Source: Longispora fulva
GTDB lineage: Bacteria; Actinomycetota; Actinomycetes; Mycobacteriales; Micromonosporaceae
NCBI RefSeq assembly: GCF_015751905.1
Contig: NZ_JADOUF010000001.1
Span: 930,001-994,000 of the forward strand
Direction: 5' to 3'
DNA: 64,000 bases
How positions within the stretch are numbered: position 1 is the stretch's first letter; each line of letters begins with the position of its first letter. The notes under the pieces are model-generated. The model saw nothing but the letters and a program-made list of their open reading frames with translations. It did not search any database and was not told where the DNA came from. The position numbers and the translations under genes are program-made. Below are positions 10,819 through 18,439 of this stretch, piece by piece.

Positions 10819-11793
10819 CTAACGACCCCCGGCGGCTGGGCCGAAGCGCCGCCGGTAGGCCGACGGCGTCAGCCCGATCTCCCGCCGCATCAGCGCCCGC
10901 AGATTCGTGGCCGTGCCCAGCCCGGTGCGCCGGGCGACGAGTTCCAGGCTGGACTCGCCGCGCTCGATCAGCCGGCAGGCCAGGGTGAGGCGTTCGCCGG
11001 TCAGCCAGGCCAGCGGCGTCGTGCCCAGCTGGGCACGGAACCGGCGGTGCAGCGTCGCCGGACTGACCGCCGCGCGGGTCGCAAGGTCCGGCACCGTCAA
11101 TGGGGTGTCGAGCCGCTCCTGGGCCCAGGCGAGCACCGGCGCGAGGGACTCGTCCGGCAGGTCAGGCACGGGCCGCTCGACGAACTGGCGCTGCCCGCCG
11201 GCCCGGTGCGCGGCGAAGACCAGCCGCCGGCTGACGGCGTTGGCGACCTCCGCCCCGTGGTCGCGGCGCACCACGTGCAGCCCGAGGTCGAGGGCCGCGG
11301 CGCTGCCAGCGGCGGTGAGGATGTCGCCGTCGTCGACGAACAGCACGTCGGTCTCCAGCAGCACGGCCGGGAACCGTCGCCGGAACGCCGGCGCCCACTG
11401 CCAGTGCGCCGTGGCCCGGCGGCCGTCGAGCACTCCGGCCTCGGCCAGGGTGAACGCGCCGCTGCAGAAGCCGATCAGGCGCGCGCCCCGCGCGTGCGCG
11501 CGTCGGACGGCGTCGAGCACGGCGGGGCGGCGGGGGACCTCGACGTCGGGCCGGTTCGGCACGATCAGCGTGTCGGCCTCCTCTGCGGCGTCCAGGCTGG
11601 CGACGCCGGTGAGGGTGAAGAACCCGTCCCGCATCACGATGTCCGGCTCCGGCGAGCAGAGCCGGAAGTCGTAGAGGTCGCGACCGAGCTCCGGCCGGCG
11701 CAGCCCGAAGATCTCCGTCGCGCAGCCCAGCTCGAACGGGTTGGAGTTCTCGTCCACGATCACGACCACCCGGTGCGAGGATTCTTGCGTCAT
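10819..11793 (-). CDS. GlxA-family transcriptional regulator (DJ-1/PfpI + AraC HTH)
   Basis: A 324-residue regulator with an N-terminal DJ-1/PfpI-like sensor domain (about residues 8-170, with the nucleophile-elbow cysteine in GFCSGAFTL). Its C-terminus (about 220-320) is an AraC double helix-turn-helix, with DLATRAAVSPATLHRRF in the first and TPSAYRRRF at the end. Family members activate catabolic or stress genes, and the sensor domain is usually not enzymatic. The ATG at 11793 has AGGA upstream, overlapped by a 16-bp palindrome shared with the divergent cupin gene, so autoregulation and control of the cupin are plausible. The true target is unknown. Confidence 0.88.
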   Translation of the reverse strand: MTQESSHRVVVIVDENSNPFELGCATEIFGLRRPELGRDLYDFRLCSPEPDIVMRDGFFTLTGVASLDAAEEADTLIVPNRPDVEVPRRPAVLDAVRRAHARGARLIGFCSGAFTLAEAGVLDGRRATAHWQWAPAFRRRFPAVLLETDVLFVDDGDILTAAGSAAALDLGLHVVRRDHGAEVANAVSRRLVFAAHRAGGQRQFVERPVPDLPDESLAPVLAWAQERLDTPLTVPDLATRAAVSPATLHRRFRAQLGTTPLAWLTGERLTLACRLIERGESSLELVARRTGLGTATNLRALMRREIGLTPSAYRRRFGPAAGGR

Positions 11794-11809
11794 GTGCTAT
11801 TCCTAGCAC
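11794..11809. promoter_or_regulatory. Palindrome between divergent glxA-type and cupin genes
   Basis: GTGCTA-TTCC-TAGCAC is a perfect 6+6 inverted repeat in the 52-base gap between two divergent start codons, overlapping the ribosome-binding site of the regulator gene. It looks like an operator. A regulatory role is inferred from position and symmetry only. Confidence 0.4.
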
Positions 11810-11845
11810 TCACCCCGGTCGGGTGACAGGGCCCAGGCTGGGGGC

Positions 11846-12268
11846 ATGACTGACGAACCGATCGCGCTCAGCGCGGCCCTGGCCTCCTTCGACACCCTGT
11901 GGAGCCCCCGCGTCGTCACCCGGGTCGATGACCACGAGGTCCGGATCGCCAAGGTGCGCGGCGAGCACGTCTGGCACTCGCACGCCGAAACCGACGAATT
12001 CTTCCTGGTACTCGACGGCGAACTGCGTATCGCGCTCCGCGACCGCACGGTCGTGCTCCCGGCGGGCTCGGTGTTCACGGTGCCCCGCGGCGTGGAGCAC
12101 AAGCCGTCCTCGGAGTCCGGAGCGTCGATCCTGATGTTCGAGCTGACCGGTACGTCGACCGTCGGCGACCACAGCGGCCCGGTACCCGGCCACGTGGACG
12201 CGACCACCGGCCACCCCCTCGGCTACCAGGGGCAGCCGCAGCTCGGCGGGGTCACGAACGACAGGTAG
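11846..12268 (+). CDS. Cupin-domain protein
   Basis: A 140-residue single-domain cupin (small beta-barrel). The first metal motif is visible as HVWHSHAETDEFFLVLDGEL, with two histidines and a glutamate. The second is weaker (PAGSVFTVPRGVEHKP) but retains the closing histidine, so one metal ion could be bound. Such proteins act as small dioxygenases, isomerases or ligand sensors, and the substrate cannot be told. It is divergent from the GlxA-type regulator across a short palindromic region, which makes the regulator a likely controller. Its 3' end overlaps the convergent membrane-protein gene by 46 bases. Confidence 0.8.
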   Translation: MTDEPIALSAALASFDTLWSPRVVTRVDDHEVRIAKVRGEHVWHSHAETDEFFLVLDGELRIALRDRTVVLPAGSVFTVPRGVEHKPSSESGASILMFELTGTSTVGDHSGPVPGHVDATTGHPLGYQGQPQLGGVTNDR

Positions 12269-12822
12269 GACGCCCACAGCGTCGCCGTGGCAGCACAGGT
12301 GACCACGGCGGCCGCCGCCACCCCGTACACGGCGGCCCTGCGGCCGGGACGGACCAGCCGGCGGACCGCCACCGCGAGCAGGAGCAGCGCGAACGCGGCA
12401 CCCGCCGCAGCCTGGCCGGCCAACGCCCACTGCTCGGCACCCCGGCCGTCGACCACCACGTGCGCGCCGAGCAGCGAGGCCTGCAGTTCCGGGCTGGGCG
12501 GCAGCACGACCCCGGACACCAGGGCCACGGCACCGGCCAGGTACGCCAGGGCCAGCCACCCGCGGTGCACCGCCGTACGCCAGCAGGACACCGCGAGCGC
12601 GAGCAGCCCGGCGACCGCCACCACGGCGGGGCCCAGGTGCACCAGCCAGTAGCCGGTGACCGTGTCCGCGCCATACAGGTCTGAGAGTCTCGCGGTCTTG
12701 GCTCCGTGCGTCACGGCCAGCACCAGGGCGGCGACTCCGGCGAGCGCCGCCGCGCCCCGCTCGGCGACATCGGGCCGGTCCTCCCACGACGCCGGCTCCA
12801 CGGCACTCAGTTGATCAACCAT
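12223..12822 (-). CDS. Hypothetical multi-pass membrane protein
   Basis: A 199-residue protein with about five hydrophobic helices (for example ALAGVAALVLAVTHG, VVAVAGLLALAVS, LALAYLAGAVALVSGVVL and AAAGAAFALLLLAVAV). An extracellular or cytoplasmic loop contains GAHVVVDGRGAEQ. I recognise no family. The ATG at 12822 lacks an obvious Shine-Dalgarno sequence. The gene runs toward the cupin and overlaps its last 46 bases. Confidence 0.65.
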   Translation of the reverse strand: MVDQLSAVEPASWEDRPDVAERGAAALAGVAALVLAVTHGAKTARLSDLYGADTVTGYWLVHLGPAVVAVAGLLALAVSCWRTAVHRGWLALAYLAGAVALVSGVVLPPSPELQASLLGAHVVVDGRGAEQWALAGQAAAGAAFALLLLAVAVRRLVRPGRRAAVYGVAAAAVVTCAATATLWASYLSFVTPPSCGCPW

Positions 12823-12951
12823 CGGCCGATCATGCCAGGTGGCACGGGGCGGCTGTCGCGCCCGACCGCCGGGTCCGAGGATGGCACGGGGCGGAGCCCT
12901 TCCCGTGTCGGCGATGGTGGTTCAGCTGTCGCGCGGGAGGTATCGGATAAT

Positions 12952-13719
12952 ATGTCCGCTATGAGCGCGGCGAATGTGGGACTGGTGGCGGGCTGTGTCG
13001 TCGCGGCGATCCTGGCCCTCGCCGCGATGACCCGATGGGTACCGCAGAGTTGGCGGGACGGCGGACTGCCCTCAGTCATCGACCAGTTCGCAGGCGTCAA
13101 CAAGACCCTGTTCTCGTTCATTCTCGCGCTGTCACTGGTCTCGGCGTCGGCCAGCCTGAGCCAGGCGGGCACCCAGGTCAACGCCGAGGCCGCGAGCCTG
13201 ACCAACTTCTACTGGGCGACCCGGCCACTGGCCCAGGGGCCGCGTGAGCACCTGCGGGAGCTGACCCGGGAGTACACGGACACGGTCATCAGCGAGGAGT
13301 GGCCGGCCATGGCGGACGGTCGCACCGACACCCGGGCCCAGGAACTCTACGACGAGATGCGCAGGACCCTGCAGGACGCGGACAAGGGCACCGCGCGGGA
13401 GAACGAGTTCACCCGCGACGCGCTGGTCTCCCTGCGGGCCGTGGGCGACGCCCGCCGGGCCCGGGTGCTGTCGATCTCCCAGGAGATCCCGTCCTACCTG
13501 TGGTTCGGCCTGATCGGCTCGGCCATCCTGGTCGTCCTCGCCGCGGCGGTCCAGATCCCCAGGATGTCGGTGCCCGGGGTGGTGAGCATCGGGTTGCTCG
13601 CCCTGCTGCTGTCCTCGGTCCTGACGGTCCTGTCGGCGTTGAACCATCCGTTCGGCGGCGGTATCCACGTGGAGCCGGACTCCCTGCGCTACGCCCTGAA
13701 CCGGTTCGCCGCGATCTGA
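12952..13719 (+). CDS. DUF4239 (bestrophin-like) membrane protein
   Basis: A 255-residue membrane protein. GGGAGG (12935-12940) lies 11 nt before ATG 12952. An N-terminal helix (VGLVAGCVVAAILALAAM) and a second one are followed by a soluble helical segment containing REYTDTVISEEWPAM, which is the typical DUF4239 pattern. Two C-terminal helices (FGLIGSAILVVLAAAV, VSIGLLALLLSSVLTVL) complete the fold. The family is distantly related to bestrophin channels, but its function is not established. Confidence 0.8.
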   Translation: MSAMSAANVGLVAGCVVAAILALAAMTRWVPQSWRDGGLPSVIDQFAGVNKTLFSFILALSLVSASASLSQAGTQVNAEAASLTNFYWATRPLAQGPREHLRELTREYTDTVISEEWPAMADGRTDTRAQELYDEMRRTLQDADKGTARENEFTRDALVSLRAVGDARRARVLSISQEIPSYLWFGLIGSAILVVLAAAVQIPRMSVPGVVSIGLLALLLSSVLTVLSALNHPFGGGIHVEPDSLRYALNRFAAI

Positions 13720-13798
13720 CGCGCGACCTCGTCCTCGCGCGCGCCCGGGCCGGATGGGCTGACACCGCCTACTGGCGCGCGCCGTTTACCATCGGCTC

Positions 13799-13930
13799 GT
13801 GATCACGACCCCGCCGTTCCCCGAGCCGCCAGCAGGCAAGGCCGCTGCGCTGTGGATCGCCCGTGCGGCCACACTCGGGGTCGGGCCACTCGCGGCCTTA
13901 TCTCGGGCTGAACAGGACCCGCCGGGCTGA
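13799..13930 (+). CDS. Candidate leaderless small protein (43 residues)
   Basis: The gap 13720-14029 (310 bases) has no annotated-size gene. A GTG-initiated frame at 13799 is preceded at exactly 6 nt by TACCAT, the same arrangement as in several real leaderless genes of this window. The predicted product begins MITTPPFPEPPAGKAAALWI and is otherwise featureless. Codons are moderately GC3-biased. I cannot support a function and translation is unproven. Confidence 0.25.
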   Translation: MITTPPFPEPPAGKAAALWIARAATLGVGPLAALSRAEQDPPG

Positions 13931-14029
13931 TGCGCCGTTGTTTCCCGGCCGGCCGTGACGGTATCCGGCACTGAGGGAACCCGTACGACAGTACATACTG
14001 GACGTTCACCCTGATATCGAGGAGGGCGC

Positions 14030-16138
14030 ATGGCGGAGACCCAACCGGGGCGGTTGGTCGGCGGTCGCTTCCGGCTGACCGACCCGCTCGGCTCCGGTGG
14101 TTTCGGGCGGGTCTGGCGGGCCCGGGACGAGACCCTGCAGGTCGACGTCGCGGTCAAGGAGGTGTGGCTGCCACCGGCGGCGTCACCCGAAGAGCACACC
14201 GAGCGCCTCGCCCGCGCCCAACGCGAGGGCCGCAACGCCGCCGTCCTGCGCGGGCACCCGAACATCGTCGCCGTCCACGACGTGGTCATCGAGGACGACG
14301 CCCCGTGGATCGTGATGGAACTCGTCCAGGGGTCGTCCCTGGCCCAGTACCTGCGGGCCCACGGGGCCCTGACCGTGGACGTCGCCCGACACGTCGCCGG
14401 CGGCCTGCTCGCGGCCCTCGGCGCCGCGCACGCCGCGGGGATCGTGCACCGCGACGTGAAGCCCGCCAACGTGATGCTGACCGCCGACGGGCGGGTGCTG
14501 CTCACCGACTTCGGCATCGCCGTGCGCACCGCGGACACCAGCCTGACGGCGCTCGGCGGACTGGTCGGCTCCATGGAGTACATGCCGCCGGAGCGGTTCA
14601 ACGGTGGCGCGGCCTCGGGAGCCGGTGACCTGTACTCGCTGGGGGTGACCCTCTACCAGGCCACCGAGGACATCTCCCCGTTCCACCGGGACACCCCGAC
14701 CGGCACGCTGACCGCCATCGTGCTCGGCCCCTCGCCCGTTCCCGAGCGTGCCGGCCCGCTCACGCCGCTGATCACCGCGCTGATGCACAAGGATCCCGGC
14801 CAGCGGCCGGGCGTCGAGCAGGCGCTCGCGCTCCTCGCCGGTGTTGCCCCTGCACCCTCTTCCGGTCCGGCTCCGACGAGGGCCCTGCCGACCGTCCGAG
14901 CCGACATCCCGCTTCCCTTCTCCGGGCCGCCGGCCCAGGACGTCAGGGAGCCCGCCGGTGCCCTGCCCCAGCAGGCCGAGGGGTCGGCCCGCCCCACGCA
15001 GGCGGAGGCCTGGCAGCAGGGCGCCCCGCAGCCCGGCGGTTGGCAGCAGCCCGGCCCGCCACAGCCGGACGGTTGGCAGCAGCCCGGCCCACCGCCGGCC
15101 GGCGGATGGCAGGCAGGCCAGCAACAGCCCGAGGGGTGGCAACCAGGCCAGCCGCAGGTCGATGGATGGCAGTCGGGCCCACCGCAGCCTGACGGGTGGC
15201 AGCAGGGTCCGCCGCAGCCCGATGGATGGCAGATGCCGCCTGAGGGCTGGCAACAGCCCGCCCAGCCGCAGGCCGCGGGATGGCAGCCCCCGGCTGAGGG
15301 TTGGCAACAGCCCGGCCCGCAGCCCGACCAGGGATGGCAGCAGCCCGTCCCCCCGCCGGCCAAGCCGCAGAACACCAGGACGATCGTCATCGCGGCGGTC
15401 GCCGGCGCCCTCGGCCTGGTGGTCGTGTGCGCGATCATGGTCGGCGTGGGTGTCCTCGGCCGGTTCGGGACCGACGGGTCCCGCACGAGGGAACCGGTCG
15501 CGGAGTCGACGGGCAGCCGCTACACCCCGCCAGCGGCTGAGACCACCGAGCCCGCGCCGGTCCGGACCACCGCCGCGCCGACCAAGAAGGCGTTTGATCC
15601 GGCGAGCCTCGACGGCCAGTCCACCGACAACACCCCACTGACGGCCGCCGCGCTGCTGCCGGACTCGTTCACCGACGCCAAGGGCGTGGTCTACAACCGG
15701 AAGGGCAGCGGCACCGAGGGCTGCAACACCAACTACAAGCAGAGTCACGTCAACGACGCCCTGAGCGCGGCGCACTGCCAGGCCGTCATGGGCGGGACCT
15801 ATGTCGACAACTCCGAGCAGATCCTGGTCGCGGTATGGGTCGTGCCGTTGGCGGACACCGAGACCGCGCAGTCGGCGTACGCGAGTCTCAAGGACGTGCA
15901 CACCGGTGACTGGGGCATCCTGTGCCCGGCGTCGGGCGCGGGCGCGGACGTCTGCCACAAGGACATCGGCAGTGCGCGCAAGGCGGGCTACACGCACCAG
16001 CACCACCGGTACCTGACCTCGACGGTGGCGATCTACATCAACCTGACCGAGTCCACCACCGCCGACACCTGGCTGGACGCGGCGGCGAAGAAGGCCGCGG
16101 AGGAGGCTGGACCGCTGAACTACTCCGGCAACCGCTGA
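14030..16138 (+). CDS. Receptor-type Ser/Thr protein kinase with Trp/Gln/Pro repeat region
   Basis: A 702-residue single-pass membrane kinase of the PknB type. Residues 8-270 form the kinase: glycine loop GSGGFGRV, ATP lysine Lys43, catalytic HRD 140-142 (HRDVKPANV), DFG 160-162 and an activation segment ending MPPE. Residues 325-440 are about twelve imperfect 7-11-residue repeats of the type GWQQPGPPQPD, a flexible cytoplasmic spacer. One transmembrane helix (VIAAVAGALGLVVVCAIMV) leads to an extracellular domain of about 190 residues with cysteines (EGCNTNYK, AHCQAV, LCPASGAGADVCHKD) that probably senses an external signal. GAGGAGG lies 5 nt before ATG 14030. The FKBP isomerase gene follows. 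Confidence 0.95.
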   Translation: MAETQPGRLVGGRFRLTDPLGSGGFGRVWRARDETLQVDVAVKEVWLPPAASPEEHTERLARAQREGRNAAVLRGHPNIVAVHDVVIEDDAPWIVMELVQGSSLAQYLRAHGALTVDVARHVAGGLLAALGAAHAAGIVHRDVKPANVMLTADGRVLLTDFGIAVRTADTSLTALGGLVGSMEYMPPERFNGGAASGAGDLYSLGVTLYQATEDISPFHRDTPTGTLTAIVLGPSPVPERAGPLTPLITALMHKDPGQRPGVEQALALLAGVAPAPSSGPAPTRALPTVRADIPLPFSGPPAQDVREPAGALPQQAEGSARPTQAEAWQQGAPQPGGWQQPGPPQPDGWQQPGPPPAGGWQAGQQQPEGWQPGQPQVDGWQSGPPQPDGWQQGPPQPDGWQMPPEGWQQPAQPQAAGWQPPAEGWQQPGPQPDQGWQQPVPPPAKPQNTRTIVIAAVAGALGLVVVCAIMVGVGVLGRFGTDGSRTREPVAESTGSRYTPPAAETTEPAPVRTTAAPTKKAFDPASLDGQSTDNTPLTAAALLPDSFTDAKGVVYNRKGSGTEGCNTNYKQSHVNDALSAAHCQAVMGGTYVDNSEQILVAVWVVPLADTETAQSAYASLKDVHTGDWGILCPASGAGADVCHKDIGSARKAGYTHQHHRYLTSTVAIYINLTESTTADTWLDAAAKKAAEEAGPLNYSGNR
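15007..15360 (+). repeat. In-frame WQ-P repeat array inside the kinase gene
   Basis: About twelve imperfect repeats of 21-33 bases encode W-Q-(Q)-P-G-x-P-Q-P-x-G units. Unit length and sequence vary, so this is a coding tandem array (slippage-prone), not a CRISPR. Confidence 0.9.
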
Positions 16139-16273
16139 CTTCCGAGCTGATATGTCCGTATTCGTGACGCGCCGGCCGGCGGCCTATCATCGATCGACGC
16201 CGGAGAACCTCCCGGCGAGGCGGTGACCCGGCGCCGCCCGTAGCATCCGGGGACACGACAGTAGGAGGGCCAC

Positions 16274-16870
16274 GTGGGCAACCCGGTAACCAATGAGTCG
16301 GCCAAGAGCCCGACGAACGCCCGACGGTTGGCGAAGCGCGAGGCCGCGGCCCGTGCCGTCGCGGCCAGGGAGGCCGCCGCGCGCCGCCGCAAGTGGCGGG
16401 CGGTCGCGCTGGGCGCGTTGGCCGTGCTCGTCGTGGTCGCCGGTGTCTACCTGCTGGCCCGGGGCGGTTCGGACAGCCCGGCGCAGTCCGGGGGCCTGGA
16501 CCCGGCGCTGAAGACGAAGCCGGTGGTCACCGCCGGCACCGGCACCGTGTCCAAGCTGACCGTCACCCCGCTGATCACGGGTAAGGGGCCGGAGACGAAG
16601 GCCGGCCAGTCGATCAGCGTGAACTACGTCGGCGTGTCCTACGCGACCGGCGCGGAGTTCGACGCCTCGTGGAAGCGCAACGAGCCGTTCAGCTTCCAGC
16701 TGGGTGCCGGCGGCGTCATCAAGGGCTGGGACCAGGGCCTGGTCGGCGTCAAGGTCGGCAGCCGGGTGCAGCTCGACATCCCGTCCGACCTGGCCTACGG
16801 GGACGACCCGAGCAGTGGGCGGCCGACCGGCACCCTCCGGTTCGTCGTGGACGTCCTCGACGCGAAATAG
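16274..16870 (+). CDS. Membrane-anchored FKBP-type peptidyl-prolyl isomerase
   Basis: A 198-residue protein. The GTG at 16274 follows AGGAGGG by 4-5 nt. An N-terminal basic, Ala/Arg-rich cytoplasmic segment is followed by one membrane helix (AVALGALAVLVVVAGVYLLA), placing the catalytic domain outside the cell. Residues 95-198 are an FKBP domain: SVNYVGVSYATGAEFDASW, then PFSFQLGAGGVIKGWDQGL and IPSDLAYGDD. It would catalyse proline isomerisation during folding of exported proteins. It lies downstream of the receptor kinase with 135 bases between, so it probably has its own promoter. Confidence 0.92.
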   Translation: MGNPVTNESAKSPTNARRLAKREAAARAVAAREAAARRRKWRAVALGALAVLVVVAGVYLLARGGSDSPAQSGGLDPALKTKPVVTAGTGTVSKLTVTPLITGKGPETKAGQSISVNYVGVSYATGAEFDASWKRNEPFSFQLGAGGVIKGWDQGLVGVKVGSRVQLDIPSDLAYGDDPSSGRPTGTLRFVVDVLDAK

Positions 16871-16934
16871 CCCTCCTGTGTACCAGAGATAGCGGGTCAG
16901 CGGCCATCCCCGTCCTGCTGGTTGGATCAGCGGC

Positions 16935-18194
16935 ATGACGGGGATGAACGCTGTGGTGACACGAATCCTGCCTCCCGCCGGACTGGCACGCTCGCTGGCG
17001 TTGCAGTCCGCGCTGATCGCCGTGGGCAGCGGCACCTTCCTCACCGGCAGCGTGGTGTTCTTCACGCACGTCGTGGGACTCTCGCCGGTGCAGATCGGCG
17101 TCGGATTCTCCCTCGTCGGTTTCGTCGGACTGGTGGGGTCCCTGCCGCTCGGGCACCTGGCTGACCGGCTCGGCGGCAAGAGGGCGTGGGTGATCGGGGC
17201 CGTCGCGGAGGCGGCCTGCTTCGCCTGCTACCCGCTGGCCCGCGGCTTCTGGTCGTTCCTCGCGGTCCTGCTGGCAGCCTCGGTGGCGGACCTGCTGGCG
17301 GGCGCGGGCCGGCACGTGTACGTCGCGGCGGCGCTGCCCCAGGAGAGCCGGGTGCGGTCGATGGCGTTCATGCGCGCGTACCTGAACATCGGGTTCACGG
17401 TCGGCGCGGGGCTCGGGGCGGTCGCCCTGGCGTTCGACTCGACGGCGGCGCTCGTCGCGATGGTACTGATCAACGCCGTGGGGCTGCTGGTCAACGCCCT
17501 CGTGGTGTCCCGGATGCCGCGGGTCACCGTCCCCGCCGCGACCCGCGAGGCGCGTCCGTTCGGCGTGCTCACCGACCGGCCGTACCTCGCGCTGTCCACG
17601 GTTTTCGCCGTGATCTGGTGGCACGGCCTGATCTTCACCGAGGTCCTGCCGTTGTGGGCCATCACGCACACCGACGCTCCCAAGCCGGCGCTGGGCGCCC
17701 TGTTCGCCCTCAACACCGTCATGGCGGTGCTCCTGCAGGTACCGGCCACCCGCACCGCCGACACGATCGCCGGCTCCACCCGGTTGCTGCGCTGGGCCGG
17801 TCTGGCCACGGCTGTCGCGTGTCCGGTGCTCGCGCTCAGCGGCCGGACCCACGGCTGGGTGACCGTCGCCGTCCTGGCCCTCGCGGTCGTCCTGACCACG
17901 GCCACGGAACTGTGGGCTTCGGCCGCGCAGTGGCTGTTCACCACGGAGATCCCGCCGGCCGACCAGCGGGGCGCGTACAGCGGGGCGGCCAGGACCGTCG
18001 GCAGCGTCGGCCGCATGGTCGGCCCGGCGGCGCTGACCTTCCTGGCGATCCAGACCGGCGGCTGGGGCTGGTGGGTGATCGCCGGTGTCTTCGTCGGCGC
18101 GGCGGCGGTCACCGGACCCGTACTCGGATGGGTCACCCGCACGCCGAGAAATGGTCAACCGGTACCGGAATCCACTTTCGCCACCACCGGTTGA
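16935..18194 (+). CDS. MFS efflux transporter
   Basis: A 419-residue, 12-helix major facilitator. The signature between helices 2 and 3 is present as GHLADRLGGKRAWV. The sequence follows the same pattern as the MFS gene at 34321-35577 (both start with a LLPP/ILPP segment and share GLS-x-x-Q-(I/V)-G and FMRAYLNIGFT-like helix 5), so the two are paralogues. The likely role is proton-driven export of a small molecule. ATG 16935 has no clear Shine-Dalgarno sequence; 16944 is an alternative start. Confidence 0.88.
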   Translation: MTGMNAVVTRILPPAGLARSLALQSALIAVGSGTFLTGSVVFFTHVVGLSPVQIGVGFSLVGFVGLVGSLPLGHLADRLGGKRAWVIGAVAEAACFACYPLARGFWSFLAVLLAASVADLLAGAGRHVYVAAALPQESRVRSMAFMRAYLNIGFTVGAGLGAVALAFDSTAALVAMVLINAVGLLVNALVVSRMPRVTVPAATREARPFGVLTDRPYLALSTVFAVIWWHGLIFTEVLPLWAITHTDAPKPALGALFALNTVMAVLLQVPATRTADTIAGSTRLLRWAGLATAVACPVLALSGRTHGWVTVAVLALAVVLTTATELWASAAQWLFTTEIPPADQRGAYSGAARTVGSVGRMVGPAALTFLAIQTGGWGWWVIAGVFVGAAAVTGPVLGWVTRTPRNGQPVPESTFATTG

Positions 18195-18225
18195 CAAAAG
18201 GAATTCCGGGAAACTCGTCCGTCAA

Positions 18226-18255
18226 GGTGAATTGGTGTCCACACCCCTATTCACC
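18226..18255. promoter_or_regulatory. Long imperfect inverted repeat before the M4 protease gene
   Basis: GGTGAAT-T-GGTG (18226-18237) pairs with CACC-CCT-ATTCACC (18242-18255): 11 base pairs with an internal loop and a TCCA loop. It has no T-tract. It may be the terminator of the MFS gene or an operator for the protease gene 185 bases downstream. The surrounding leader is unusually AT-rich for the window. Confidence 0.35.
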
Positions 18256-18439
18256 TGCGGAAACCGCCAACGGGTAAGTGTAGAAATTGTCAAAGGACCT
18301 AAGCCGTCCTTATGGTGTTCTTAATGTTCCGTTAAGCATTGTTCGGTGATGCTGCTTGCCTCCGCATTGGCGGGGCGCGCCTGGCGGAAACTCTTTCGCA
18401 GCCGCTGTGCGCGTGAGAATGGGAAGGACAACCCCTCAC

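Noticed and set aside
15007-15360. Possible CRISPR or non-coding tandem repeat
   Set aside because: Units are of variable length, stay in frame and lie inside the kinase coding sequence; there are no constant spacers.
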